In this document: piece after piece, positions 26,276 through 36,371 of the stretch | Position numbering within the stretch: position 1 is the stretch's first letter | How the letters are laid out: each line of letters opens with the position of its first letter | Notes under the pieces: generated by a model | What the model was told of the DNA's origin: nothing | Databases searched by the model: none | Seen by the model: the letters and a program-made list of their open reading frames with translations, nothing else | Program-made: the position numbers and the translations under genes | Origin: Anaerolineales bacterium UBA6055 | GTDB taxonomy: Bacteria; Chloroflexota; Anaerolineae; Aggregatilineales; Phototrophicaceae | NCBI GenBank assembly: GCA_002428985.1 | Contig: DIYL01000047.1 | Span: forward strand, 351,455-415,454 | Length of the DNA: 64,000 nucleotides | Direction of reading: 5' to 3'

Positions 26276-28348
26276 ATGATAAATCTTGTGTCGACATTCC
26301 TTAAAACGCGCTATGTTCACATCGCATTTGCAGTAGCACTACTCCTCATTTACCTCGCTACATTTTATTATTCATATTATTCGGATACATTTTATGGCTT
26401 CTACCTCTTTTTGCTGAGCTTGCCATTATTGTTTGTTGCGCGTCGCATCTTACCGTCGGTGCAACCGGATGCCGTAACGGATACATCGCCCCCAGCATCA
26501 CCAATGCGCTATCACTGGCTAGGTCTATCTATCATCAGTAGTGCGTTGTTGATGATGATGAATATCCCCGCTGGAAAAATGAATCCCATCCAGCAGACTC
26601 TAGGGTTTAACAGTGTGTCGACTGGTTTACAGATGGCGCTGTTAGGACTGATTATCTTGGGGCTTATCCACGGGTTTGGCGGAAGAGTGATACCGCATCG
26701 CTTTACATGGAAGACGCAGCACACACTCTTGCTAGGTATTGTGATGTTAGGCGGTCTCATTCGCATATGGGATCTTGCAGATACCTATCATGTCTTTCTT
26801 GATGAAATCTTATTCATGGGTGATGTGTATTATATCCATGCCGAGAACGCACCTATCTTGTATCCCAATTTCGCGCCGACGACGGATGCATATACATTTT
26901 TTCAATCCGTGATGGTCACGCTATTCGGGTCTAATATCGTTAGTCAGCGATTGGTATCTGTCATTGCTGGGATGATTGGCTTAGTTGTCTTATATGGATT
27001 TACCCGTCAATTATTTTCGGTGCGTGTCGCATTAATTAGTGCGTTATTATATGCGACCCTGCCAGTTTACGTGCAGTTTGGACGCATCGGTTTATACAAC
27101 GTTGTCGATTCGATTTTTGGCGTACTTGGTTTTCTATATATTTTGCGGGGGATGCGGTCAGGACGTGTGTCGGATTTTGCCTTTGCAGGAATCGCTTTCG
27201 GTCTGACACATTATTATTACGAAGGTGGGCGACTGTTTTACACAGCTTATCTCGTCTGCTGGTTGCTATGGTGTCATATTTTCTCACGGCGTGATGCGAT
27301 GTTTACACCGATAAAACCGAAGCAATGGCTTGCCTTTGTGTTTTGTGTCGCTGTGCTTGCTGTGCCTATTTATCATACCTTGTGGCAATTCGACCATGTG
27401 ATGACGCAACGTCTCATTGCCGTACAAACAACCGACTCGGTGATACTTGATCGGGTTAATACATTTTTGACAGGTAACAACACCGGTTATCTCGGCATCC
27501 CCTTACACCAGTACGTATCGCTTAATGGGAATGATGTCTTTTATCAGAGCCCCAATGCAATTATTTTGCCGATACTCGTCCCGTTTTTCTTACTCGGCTT
27601 CGGTCGCCTCGTTTTACAGATACATACCATACGCGGATCGTTACTCATCTGGTGGATTATCGGCACATCTGTTGCCAATAACCTGATTAGTGGGTCGATC
27701 ATTCCGCAAACACCGCGTCATAACGTTGTTTATGGTGTGTTAATGGTGGTGACAGCGCTCGGAATTCACACGCTATGGACACTGATCACATCCCGTGTAT
27801 CGACACGATTCAGTCGGTATATCGCTATCGGTTTTGTTGGTTTTTTAATTGCAGTCAGTGGTATCCATATTCAGCACTATTTCGGCGAAGTTGTTCCACG
27901 ACAATATCGTTTGATTTATGGTCTCGATGCGAATCCAGAACATCCACAACCCGCATTTGATGATATGATCCGTCGCGCCATTGAATTGCCAGATAATACT
28001 ACTGTGATTGCCTTCACCGATTGGGAGTTCCCAAAATCACATAAAACAATCGTCCCACTCTATTATGGGCGCAATCCTGAGGCGTTTCAGGTCATATCAC
28101 GCGAGGTGACGGAACTAGAACGGGATTATTTTGAATCGCTACCGCGTAACGTTAATTATGTGTTCGCGTTCACACGGTATTATAACAATAGACTAGTTGA
28201 TTTGATCGAGGATACATTTGTTATTACACAGGTTGAAGGTAGCCCACAAGATGTCCATCATACTGTTGAGATGCTTTTTTATCATGCACCACAAGCCAAT
28301 AATCCCGCATCTGTGCCATCTCTAACCACCGATAGTGAAGCCGACTAA
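26276..28348 (+). CDS. GT39-like membrane glycosyltransferase, copy A
   Basis: First of four tandem paralogues. It has about 690 residues with some 12 membrane helices followed by a soluble C-terminal domain of about 130 residues. GT-C enzymes of the PMT/ArnT type use an Asp-Glu pair in the first outer loop and a polyprenyl-phosphate sugar donor; here 'FLDEILFMGDV' supplies D176-E177. 'GRIGLYNVVDSIFG' and 'HYYYEGGRLFYTAYLVCW' also fit. This copy lacks the two extra N-terminal helices of copies B-D. A TTG at 26252, nine bases after AGGAG, is an alternative start. The acceptor (protein or lipid) is unknown. Confidence 0.8.
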   Translation: MINLVSTFLKTRYVHIAFAVALLLIYLATFYYSYYSDTFYGFYLFLLSLPLLFVARRILPSVQPDAVTDTSPPASPMRYHWLGLSIISSALLMMMNIPAGKMNPIQQTLGFNSVSTGLQMALLGLIILGLIHGFGGRVIPHRFTWKTQHTLLLGIVMLGGLIRIWDLADTYHVFLDEILFMGDVYYIHAENAPILYPNFAPTTDAYTFFQSVMVTLFGSNIVSQRLVSVIAGMIGLVVLYGFTRQLFSVRVALISALLYATLPVYVQFGRIGLYNVVDSIFGVLGFLYILRGMRSGRVSDFAFAGIAFGLTHYYYEGGRLFYTAYLVCWLLWCHIFSRRDAMFTPIKPKQWLAFVFCVAVLAVPIYHTLWQFDHVMTQRLIAVQTTDSVILDRVNTFLTGNNTGYLGIPLHQYVSLNGNDVFYQSPNAIILPILVPFFLLGFGRLVLQIHTIRGSLLIWWIIGTSVANNLISGSIIPQTPRHNVVYGVLMVVTALGIHTLWTLITSRVSTRFSRYIAIGFVGFLIAVSGIHIQHYFGEVVPRQYRLIYGLDANPEHPQPAFDDMIRRAIELPDNTTVIAFTDWEFPKSHKTIVPLYYGRNPEAFQVISREVTELERDYFESLPRNVNYVFAFTRYYNNRLVDLIEDTFVITQVEGSPQDVHHTVEMLFYHAPQANNPASVPSLTTDSEAD

Positions 28349-28350
28349 CA

Positions 28351-30564
28351 ATGCAGAATTATAAAACCAACCCGTTGTTAATTATCCTTGGTGCGACCGC
28401 CCTAATTGCATTGATCCTGCTTATATTGCCAGCGAATATTCAACCTCTCGTCTTTTGGTTCATTGTCTTATTTGGCATCATCAATATCAGCATACGTATC
28501 GGACAAGCTGGTCTCCAAAATACCAAGCAGTTTGTAGATGCTATTGGGAAATCACGCCCCTATATAGCACATATTAGTTTCGGGGTAGCCGTCGTACTGA
28601 TCTGTGTTGCGTCCTATTTTTATCAACCTGCGTTCGTTGAAATTTATATTGGCTTTTATATTTATCTGTTTGGCTTATTATTGCTTTACCCTGCAAATCC
28701 TGTTTTGCCACCTATGCAAGCATCTGCATCGACTGAGACCATATCAGATTCAACCATACGCTACATCCCCATTGTGATCGCAATCGTCGCACTTATTTTA
28801 TTGACGATGATCAACATCCCTCAAGATTATTTAACACCTGTGCATCACTTACTCGGGATGAATGCATCACCACCGTGGGTACAGATGGCTTTATTGATAG
28901 GAGCTATAGTCGGGTTAGCTCATGGGTTTGGTGGGAGGCTTTTTCCACGGCGCTTTAAGTGGGAAGTCCATCACACGCTACTATATTTGATAGTTGTATT
29001 CGGTTTTGCGCTTCGACTATGGGATATCGAAAATACCTATCGCCTGTTTGTCGATGAATATTCGTTCCTGTCAGATGTCTTGCATATGAGGGATCGTACA
29101 CCGCCAATTTTATTACCCATCGGGTCACCCAATGCAGGAGTGTATCCGTTCTTTCAGGCTCTGTTTTCGGCAATTTTAGAACCCGGCTTTACTAGCTTGC
29201 GCTTACCGTCAATCATCATAAGCACAGCGGGTATTGTTGCAATTTATGCATTTGCGCGCCAACTCTTTTCGATACGTGTCGCGCTGATGAGTGCCCTATT
29301 ATTAGCGACAATGCCGGTCTATCTACAATTTAGTCGCATCGGATTAAACAATATTGCCGATCCTGTTTTTGGGGTGGTGGGATTTGTCTATATTTTACGG
29401 GGGATGCGATCAGGGCGGGTTTCTGATTATGCGATGGCAGGGATTGCCTTTGCTCTAACACATTATTTTTATGAGGGCGGACGCTTATTCTTCACAGGAT
29501 TTTTGATATGCTGGCTGGTTTGGATTCATATCTTTTCACGTAAAGATCCGCTGTTTCGTCCGATTACACGTCAACAGCTTTTTGCACTCGGGTTTTGTTT
29601 AGTAGCGCTGATTGCCCCAATGTATCATACGTTTTACCAATTCCGCTTTATCTTATTCGAACGTTTTGCTATTACCCGTACAACTCGCTTTCCACTCGCT
29701 GTTCGTCTAGAAGAATTTTTCATGGACTTTGAACTCGCTAATATAGCGATACCACTGCATCGCTATGTGTTTACGCCAGTCGACGACTTGTTTTATCAAA
29801 ATGAATATGCATTTATTTTGCCGATCCTCGTGCCATTCTTTTTATTAGGATTCGGTCGCTTGTTGTGGAAAATCCGAACAGTACGTGGTGGATTATTGAT
29901 CTGGTGGATGATTGGCGCGTCGGTAGGTAACAATTTTGTTGAGCAAGCACACTCTGCCGAAAGTCCGCGCTATATTATTGTTTATGCGATTTTGATGGTT
30001 GTTGTCGCATTGGGTATCCAGACACTATGGGGATTTATCGACCAACGCATCACGATAAGGTTGCAGCGTTACCTCAAAACGATCGTTGTTCTGTTTTTAT
30101 TGAGTGTGTCGCTCATACAAATTCAACATTATTTTGGGGCAGTTGTGCCCAATTATTATGATTGGATACATAACAGATCGTATCAGGGGCAAGCGAGACC
30201 GAGCTTAGATGATGTGCTGTTGCGCGCTGTCGAGCTACCGGATAACACAACCCTGATATATATTTCAGATTTGATTATGCCGACAGTGCATCGACAAGCG
30301 ATCCCAGCATACTTTGAACGTTCCGCTGATGAATTGCAGATTATTCAAAAATTTGTTGATGAAATTGATAATGACTACCTTGCATGGTTGCCACCTACAA
30401 CCAATTATGTTTTTGCATTGATGCCTGACGATCAAGATCCTATTCTAGATATGATTACTGATAATTTTGTGGTTACAGAAATTACAGGGAGTCCCGCACC
30501 TGTGCCAGAATCTGCTGAAATGTTATTTATTCACGCACCAATATCTGCAAACGGTAGGCGATAA
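28351..30564 (+). CDS. GT39-like membrane glycosyltransferase, copy B
   Basis: Second tandem paralogue, 737 residues, two bases after copy A. Two extra N-terminal helices (about 8-28 and 30-48) precede the common core. The catalytic-type pair is D235-E236 in 'FVDEYSFLSDV'. Family-specific stretches include 'SRIGLNNIADPVFGVVGF' and 'THYFYEGGRLFFTGFLICW'. The C-terminal soluble domain ends 'AEMLFIHAPISANG'. By eye its core is closer to copy A than to C and D (for example 'GFGGRxxPxRFxW' shared only by A and B). Its stop overlaps the start of copy C (TAATG), indicating coupled translation. Confidence 0.82.
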   Translation: MQNYKTNPLLIILGATALIALILLILPANIQPLVFWFIVLFGIINISIRIGQAGLQNTKQFVDAIGKSRPYIAHISFGVAVVLICVASYFYQPAFVEIYIGFYIYLFGLLLLYPANPVLPPMQASASTETISDSTIRYIPIVIAIVALILLTMINIPQDYLTPVHHLLGMNASPPWVQMALLIGAIVGLAHGFGGRLFPRRFKWEVHHTLLYLIVVFGFALRLWDIENTYRLFVDEYSFLSDVLHMRDRTPPILLPIGSPNAGVYPFFQALFSAILEPGFTSLRLPSIIISTAGIVAIYAFARQLFSIRVALMSALLLATMPVYLQFSRIGLNNIADPVFGVVGFVYILRGMRSGRVSDYAMAGIAFALTHYFYEGGRLFFTGFLICWLVWIHIFSRKDPLFRPITRQQLFALGFCLVALIAPMYHTFYQFRFILFERFAITRTTRFPLAVRLEEFFMDFELANIAIPLHRYVFTPVDDLFYQNEYAFILPILVPFFLLGFGRLLWKIRTVRGGLLIWWMIGASVGNNFVEQAHSAESPRYIIVYAILMVVVALGIQTLWGFIDQRITIRLQRYLKTIVVLFLLSVSLIQIQHYFGAVVPNYYDWIHNRSYQGQARPSLDDVLLRAVELPDNTTLIYISDLIMPTVHRQAIPAYFERSADELQIIQKFVDEIDNDYLAWLPPTTNYVFALMPDDQDPILDMITDNFVVTEITGSPAPVPESAEMLFIHAPISANGRR

Positions 30565-32762
30565 TGTTCAAGCGATTGATGACAACACATCGGACGCTTT
30601 TTATTTGGGGTGTAACGATCTGCTTTGCAGTGATCGTATACCTTTTGCCACCGACTATTCAGACGTTTGTTTTTTGGGTGATCATTCTGATTGGCTTGGT
30701 GATCCTTGTGGTGCGGTTATCGAATGATATGCCCCAGCGTATTAATGAGCTGAAAGCATATTATGAGTTACATCGAGAGCGTTTGATCAAACTAAGTGCG
30801 GCAACTGGCATCCTCTTGATGTGTGCGTCAGCGTGGTTTTATCAACCGATATATAGCATTACGTTTTACGGCTTTCACCTGCTCATACTCAGTTTGCCGT
30901 TCCTATGGGTGGGACGGTCAGTGTTTCAATTTGACGCGATGACATACGATATTGATAGCACTGATGAAAAAACAGGAATACGGTGGTCGGCACTGATTGT
31001 GGCGTTATTCGCATTTGCGGTCTTGATGACGATTAATATGCCCAATGAGATGAAATCTGACATTCACGCCACACTAGGTCTAGTTGATGTCACCACATAT
31101 CCGCAGATGGCATTATTAGCGATTGGCTTGGGCGGGTTGCTTCTAGGATTTCGGGGGAAATTACTGCCGACAATTCAATGGCGACGCTATCATCTGATAT
31201 TGCTTGTGCTCGTATTACTCGGTGGCGGAATCCGCGCATGGAATCTCGAATATACATTGCACCTATTTGTTGATGAATTTTTCTTCATGAATGATGTGAT
31301 TGATATTCGGGAAGATACCACCCAGTTGTTTTTCCCGCGCACAGGGTCGACATCGGATGTATTTCCATTCTTCCAGTCGATATTTGTGTCGCTCCTCGGA
31401 CCGAGTTTGACCAGCTTGCGCCTTGTATCGCCTATTATCTCGATGATTGGCTTGATCGCAGTCTATGCATTGGCGCGCCAATTCTTCACAGTTCGGGTCG
31501 CACTATTAAGTGTGTTTTTAGTTGCTGTTATGCCCGTCTATATTCAGTTTGGTCGCATCGGTATGTATATGATTGTTGACCCTGTATTGGGTATATTAGG
31601 GTTTGTCTACCTCATACGCGCAATGCGATCTCAATACGTCGGAGATTATGCCTTAGTTGGCATCATGTTCGGGTTGACGCACTATTTTTACGAGGGTGGG
31701 CGATTATTTTTCACTGCATTTTTAGTGTGCTGGTTGATCTGGATGATTGTCTTTGGGCGACGTGATACGGGTTTCAGACATCCCAACTTAAAGCAGATTT
31801 TTGTTGCGGTGTTTTGTTTATTGGTTGTGATTGCTCCCATTTATCATATTCAGTGGCAATATGACTTCCCTGTTGCTGAACGCTTTAGTGCGACCCGTAG
31901 CCCTAGCTTTATCCTGACGGATGGCATCGGTGAATTTTTGAGCTCGACCGAAATTAGTTATATTGGTGCACCTCTGCATCGTTACATTCATGAGGTGGCA
32001 CGCGATGACTTCTTCCTCAGCGACTTCGCTTATGTGATTCCATTAATTGCATCGTTTTTCCTTATTGGCTTTGGTCTGTTACTCTTTCAGTTACATCGTA
32101 TGCGCGGATCACTTTTAATCTGGTGGGTTGTCGGTGTAGCAATTGGCAATACATTGATTGTTGATGGACTGTCTGCACCAAACCCACGTTATATCGTCGT
32201 CTATGCTGTGTTGATGATCGTGACAGCAGTCGGTATTGATCGCGTTTGGCAAGCCTTTGATAACTCATTCAAATCGTATCAACAGATAATTACAGCGGGT
32301 TTTATCGCCTATTTGGGATATGTTGGTGTGTTCCAGATTGATCACTATTTCAATCGTACAGTCCCGCTATATTACGACAATGTGCATGTGATTCGTGTCG
32401 AACCTGCATTTGACGATATGATCTTGCGGGCGGTCGAACTCCCTGAGAATACATCATTGGTTGTCCTCACGGATTCTCTATTTCCAAAATCTCACATGGT
32501 CGATGTACCACGATTCTTTCAACGTGATGACCTGACCATCTATTATGTGCTTGTCCGTGAATTGGAGGATACATTTTTCGAGACGCTCCCGCGCGATGCA
32601 GATTATGTGTTTACATTTACGCGCTTTCATAAAGAACAAGTCATGGACAGTATCGATGACTATTTTGTCATCTCCGATATTGAAGGCAGCCCCTATGGGA
32701 TTTCACAAAATACTGAGATGTTGTTCGCCTATGCGCCGTTATCGGTTAATGGTGACTCATAA
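30564..32762 (+). CDS. GT39-like membrane glycosyltransferase, copy C
   Basis: Third tandem paralogue, 732 residues, starting on the last base of the copy B stop codon. The acidic pair is D237-E238 in 'FVDEFFFMNDV'. With copy D it shares 'QWRRYHLILLxLVLLGGG', 'RAWNLEYTLHLFVDE' and 'THYFYEGGR(L/I)FFTAFL', a clear sister pair. The soluble C-terminal domain ends 'TEMLFAYAPLSVNGDS'. The membrane topology predicts catalysis at the outer face, using sugars flipped on a lipid carrier. Donor and acceptor remain unknown. Confidence 0.82.
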   Translation: MFKRLMTTHRTLFIWGVTICFAVIVYLLPPTIQTFVFWVIILIGLVILVVRLSNDMPQRINELKAYYELHRERLIKLSAATGILLMCASAWFYQPIYSITFYGFHLLILSLPFLWVGRSVFQFDAMTYDIDSTDEKTGIRWSALIVALFAFAVLMTINMPNEMKSDIHATLGLVDVTTYPQMALLAIGLGGLLLGFRGKLLPTIQWRRYHLILLVLVLLGGGIRAWNLEYTLHLFVDEFFFMNDVIDIREDTTQLFFPRTGSTSDVFPFFQSIFVSLLGPSLTSLRLVSPIISMIGLIAVYALARQFFTVRVALLSVFLVAVMPVYIQFGRIGMYMIVDPVLGILGFVYLIRAMRSQYVGDYALVGIMFGLTHYFYEGGRLFFTAFLVCWLIWMIVFGRRDTGFRHPNLKQIFVAVFCLLVVIAPIYHIQWQYDFPVAERFSATRSPSFILTDGIGEFLSSTEISYIGAPLHRYIHEVARDDFFLSDFAYVIPLIASFFLIGFGLLLFQLHRMRGSLLIWWVVGVAIGNTLIVDGLSAPNPRYIVVYAVLMIVTAVGIDRVWQAFDNSFKSYQQIITAGFIAYLGYVGVFQIDHYFNRTVPLYYDNVHVIRVEPAFDDMILRAVELPENTSLVVLTDSLFPKSHMVDVPRFFQRDDLTIYYVLVRELEDTFFETLPRDADYVFTFTRFHKEQVMDSIDDYFVISDIEGSPYGISQNTEMLFAYAPLSVNGDS

Positions 32763-35026
32763 TGTTGAAGCAACTTGCCAACAAGTATCGGTTTGCGCTC
32801 GTTTATGGGGGAGCTGTGCTTACCGCCATCGTCTTGATGCTATTACCACAGACACTACAACCCATCGCATTCGGGATGATTATTCTTTTTGGCGTAGTCG
32901 GCTTCGTCAGCCATCTATCGAACACGCACCCATTACATCTTTACGGGAAAATTCGATATTTTCAGAAAACGCATCCGGCACGTTTTGCCACGATTAATGC
33001 AATCATTGGTGCGATGATATTGTGTGCGTCGGCATGGTTTTATCAGCCGGAATATATCGTTCAGTTTTATGGATTCTATTTGTTTGTATTGAGTCTACCG
33101 TTCTTGTGGCTAGGGCGGACAGCCTTTCAATTTGATTCCTACGGTTATGAAGTCCCACGTGTGACGGAACAACCCAGTGTGCGTTGGGTTTGGATTGCCG
33201 TTGCGATGCTTGCATTTGTCGTACTGATGACAATCAACATACCCAACGGTGATAAATCCGAATGGCATACGATGCTCGGTTTGGTGGATGTACCAACAGG
33301 AGCGCAACTGGTATTGCTAGGTATTGGCTTAGGCGGTCTGATATTGGGGTTTCGTGCCAATTTACTGCCAACAAAAATCCAATGGCGACGCTATCATCTC
33401 ATTCTGCTTGCACTTGTTTTGCTTGGGGGTGGTGTACGCGCATGGAACCTCGAATATACATTACACCTATTTGTCGACGAATTATTTTTTATGAATGATG
33501 TCAGTAATATTCGGGATGCAACCCCACCGTTATTACTACCCGATAATTCACCAAGTACCGATGTCTATTCATTTTTCCAGATGCTAGCCGTTCAGCTTGT
33601 TGGACCGAGTTTGTTGGGGTTACGTCTGCCTTCGCCGATCATTTCGATGTTTGGCTTGATCGTAGTGTACGCTTTTGCTCGACAGTTATTTTCGGTGCGT
33701 GTTGCACTCTTGAGCGCCTTCTTATTTGCTGTGTTGCCCGTTCATATCCAATTTGGTCGCATCGGCATGAATATGATTGTCGACCCGATTTTCGGTATGT
33801 TGGGGTTTATCTATCTGATACGCGCGATGCAGTCACGACACACCGGTGACTTTGCGCTTGTCGGCATCATGTTTGGCATGACCCACTATTTTTACGAAGG
33901 TGGGCGTATATTTTTTACGGCATTTTTGCTGTGCTGGTTGATATGGATGACCATATTTGGACGGCGTGACCCCATTTTCCGTTTGCCATCTTGGCAGGAC
34001 TGGGGAGCGTTACTATTTTGCCTGATTGTTGTCAGCACTCCGATTTATCATACGCGTATCGCCTTTGATATGACATTAACTGAACGCTTTGATGCCACCC
34101 GTAACCCTGATTTTACGCTATCCGACCGCGTCGATGAATTTGTCTCGGTTAATGAAATCGGATATTTAGGCGCGCCATTGCACCGCTATGTTCATGATAT
34201 TGCCCGTGATAACTTCTTTCGGAGCGACTTTGCTTATGTGATGCCTATACTCGCGCCCTTCTTTATGATTGGCTTTGGATTGTTGTTACTCCAGTTGCAT
34301 CGGATGCAAGGTGCATTATTGCTGTGGTGGATTATTGGTGTCGCGATTGGTAATTCATTGATTGCCGATTTACTATCTGCACCGAGCCCGCGTTATATCG
34401 TGGTGTATGCGGTATTGATGATCATTGTTGCCGTTGGGATTGATCGGATATGGCATCTCCTCGAAAAATATTTGCATCGCTATCGTCATGCTATAACGGG
34501 TATATTTTTGCTCTACTTGGGGTATGTCGGTATCTATCAAATTGACTATTATTTTAGCCGGACGGTGCCATTGTACTATGAGCGGATACACACGACTGTG
34601 ATTGGGACAGGGCGTGTTCGTCCAGATTTTGATGATATGATTTTACGAGCAGTTGATTTACCTGAGAATTACTCAGTACAGGTCTTCACGAATGCGCTGT
34701 TCCCGAAGACGCATCATATTGATATACCCGAATTTTACCAACGTGATGACCTTGATGTGGATTATGGTGTCATCCGTGAGTTGCAAGAACACTTTTTTCA
34801 GGCGTTGCCACGCGATGTCAATTATGTATTTACGTTTACGCGCTTTCATCAAGAGCAGATGATGGACATTATCGACGATTATTTTGTTGTCACCCATATT
34901 GAAGGCAGTCCTTATAATATTCCACCGAATGCAGAAATATTATTTGCGTATGCTCCGCTATCGGCGAATCCACTGCCAGAGCCAATTGAGTTCGAGTTTG
35001 AACGTGCACCCAATGCCAGACCGTAG
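32762..35026 (+). CDS. GT39-like membrane glycosyltransferase, copy D
   Basis: Fourth and longest paralogue, 754 residues, starting on the last base of the copy C stop codon. The acidic pair is D239-E240 in 'FVDELFFMNDV'. It is nearest to copy C along the whole length but has an extended tail rich in Pro and Glu ('NPLPEPIEFEFERAPNARP'). The preserved active-site pair in all four copies argues that each is a working enzyme rather than a decaying duplicate. A Ser/Thr kinase gene follows 122 bases downstream in the same direction. Confidence 0.82.
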   Translation: MLKQLANKYRFALVYGGAVLTAIVLMLLPQTLQPIAFGMIILFGVVGFVSHLSNTHPLHLYGKIRYFQKTHPARFATINAIIGAMILCASAWFYQPEYIVQFYGFYLFVLSLPFLWLGRTAFQFDSYGYEVPRVTEQPSVRWVWIAVAMLAFVVLMTINIPNGDKSEWHTMLGLVDVPTGAQLVLLGIGLGGLILGFRANLLPTKIQWRRYHLILLALVLLGGGVRAWNLEYTLHLFVDELFFMNDVSNIRDATPPLLLPDNSPSTDVYSFFQMLAVQLVGPSLLGLRLPSPIISMFGLIVVYAFARQLFSVRVALLSAFLFAVLPVHIQFGRIGMNMIVDPIFGMLGFIYLIRAMQSRHTGDFALVGIMFGMTHYFYEGGRIFFTAFLLCWLIWMTIFGRRDPIFRLPSWQDWGALLFCLIVVSTPIYHTRIAFDMTLTERFDATRNPDFTLSDRVDEFVSVNEIGYLGAPLHRYVHDIARDNFFRSDFAYVMPILAPFFMIGFGLLLLQLHRMQGALLLWWIIGVAIGNSLIADLLSAPSPRYIVVYAVLMIIVAVGIDRIWHLLEKYLHRYRHAITGIFLLYLGYVGIYQIDYYFSRTVPLYYERIHTTVIGTGRVRPDFDDMILRAVDLPENYSVQVFTNALFPKTHHIDIPEFYQRDDLDVDYGVIRELQEHFFQALPRDVNYVFTFTRFHQEQMMDIIDDYFVVTHIEGSPYNIPPNAEILFAYAPLSANPLPEPIEFEFERAPNARP

Positions 35027-35148
35027 CAACAGGATAATTTGTAAGTATTTTTCAAAAATCGTAAATTTAAGGTAAATTAAGTTGTATGATTGTCTGCATA
35101 TGGTAAGATGCTTCTCAAATGTAAGTATATTCAGGGAAAAATAAATCT

Positions 35149-35961
35149 ATGTCCGCCTCAGTTGTTGGTCAGACACTTAATAATCAGTATCGTGTAGATA
35201 AAGAGATTGGCGGTGGCGCAGTTGCAATCGTCTATAGTGGTACAGACCTCAAAACAAACCAAACTGTTGCGATTAAGCAGTTGATGGATACAGCCAAACA
35301 AGCTGATGATGCCCAAATTGAACGCTTCGAACGCGAATCACATGCAATGGGGCAATTGTCGCATCCCAACATTGTCAATGTCTACGATACGATCTTTCGT
35401 AATAGTGACCACTTTATTGTGATGGAATATGTGGATGGTGGCGCATTGTCTGATCTTGTCAGTGTAGATAATCCACCAAGTGTGGCACAAGTCTTAAAGA
35501 TTGCTCATGACATTGCATCAGCATTAGTTATTGTGCATGATCAAGACATTATTCACCGTGATATCAAACCAGACAATATTTTGTTGACCCGTGACGGACG
35601 TGCGAAGTTAACCGACTTTGGGATGGCGCGTTTTACCTATATGTCTCGTCTCACCCAACGCGATATGATGGTTGGCTCGATGATGTACATGGCACCGGAG
35701 CAATTTTCAAAAGGGGAAGCTGTTCAACAAAGTGACATCTGGCAATATGGTGTGACGATATATGAATTGCTAGTGGGTCATAAGCCATTCAAGAAACCAC
35801 ATCTGATTGTTGGGTTTCCGCATGATCCAATCTCATCACTACGCCCTGATGTTCCTGAGGCTGTCAGTCAATTTATCGACTCACTCTTGGAAAAAAATCC
35901 TCGCAAACGTCCCACCGACTTTGAAGATGTCATCGACGAATTAGACGACCTAATGGCATAA
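35149..35961 (+). CDS. Ser/Thr protein kinase, kinase domain only
   Basis: A 270-residue Hanks-type kinase. The glycine loop is 'IGGGAVAIVYSG', in which the third glycine is Ala, with the lysine in 'VAIKQL', the catalytic loop HRDIKPDN, the DFG motif in 'LTDFGMARF' and 'MYMAPEQF'. All residues needed for phosphotransfer are present. It lacks the juxtamembrane part, transmembrane helix and outer sensor typical of PknB, so it should be cytosolic. It lies 122 bases after the glycosyltransferase quartet and may be cotranscribed or regulate it, which is inference from position. Confidence 0.92.
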   Translation: MSASVVGQTLNNQYRVDKEIGGGAVAIVYSGTDLKTNQTVAIKQLMDTAKQADDAQIERFERESHAMGQLSHPNIVNVYDTIFRNSDHFIVMEYVDGGALSDLVSVDNPPSVAQVLKIAHDIASALVIVHDQDIIHRDIKPDNILLTRDGRAKLTDFGMARFTYMSRLTQRDMMVGSMMYMAPEQFSKGEAVQQSDIWQYGVTIYELLVGHKPFKKPHLIVGFPHDPISSLRPDVPEAVSQFIDSLLEKNPRKRPTDFEDVIDELDDLMA

Positions 35962-35978
35962 GGTTGCACGTATTTGAA

Positions 35979-36003
35979 GATTCCCCTAGTTATTGGGGGG
36001 ATC
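35979..36003 (+). terminator. Hairpin after Ser/Thr kinase gene
   Basis: GATTCCCC (35979-35986) pairs with GGGGGATC (35996-36003), eight pairs with one G.T and a nine-base loop, 18 bases beyond the stop. No T-run follows, so it is only a likely terminator. Confidence 0.45.
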
Positions 36004-36126
36004 ATCACCATGCTAACATAAAGTTTACAATCTCTAGCGAAAATGTTACTTAATTCCTATATCATCTGAACACTCAGTTGGTTATATTGGAGTTATACGA
36101 CCGTAAATAGTTGCATTGAGATGACC

Positions 36127-36315
36127 ATGCCAAAAAACAAACGCGATTCCCAACTCATACAAGCAATCGAAAATCCACCACGTCATCGTAAACATCCTGT
36201 AACATTTGAAGATACAGACACCTTCGAATTTCTGTACGATGATGAGATTTTCAACTTACATAAGACGATGGAAAATAACCTCAATCGTAAAACATCCAAG
36301 CGCAACGATCAGTAA
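36127..36315 (+). CDS. Small hypothetical protein
   Basis: A 62-residue charged protein ('MPKNKRDSQLIQAIENPPRH...'), split between a basic start and an acidic middle ('FEDTDTFEFLYDDE'). ATG 36127 sits six bases after a GAG site; ATG 36121 is the alternative. No membrane segment or motif is visible. The frame is clean and codon use matches its neighbours, but with such a short product the call is tentative. It precedes the GMC oxidoreductase by 56 bases. Confidence 0.5.
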   Translation: MPKNKRDSQLIQAIENPPRHRKHPVTFEDTDTFEFLYDDEIFNLHKTMENNLNRKTSKRNDQ

Positions 36316-36329
36316 TATCCGCAAGCTTA

Positions 36330-36338
36330 TGGTATAGT
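36330..36338 (+). promoter_or_regulatory. Extended -10 promoter of GMC oxidoreductase gene
   Basis: TGG followed by TATAGT forms an extended -10 element about 34 bases before the ATG at 36372. No good -35 is visible, which is usual for this class. Confidence 0.4.
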
Positions 36339-36371
36339 CGTGGGAAATGATGGTTCGATATAGGAACAAGC

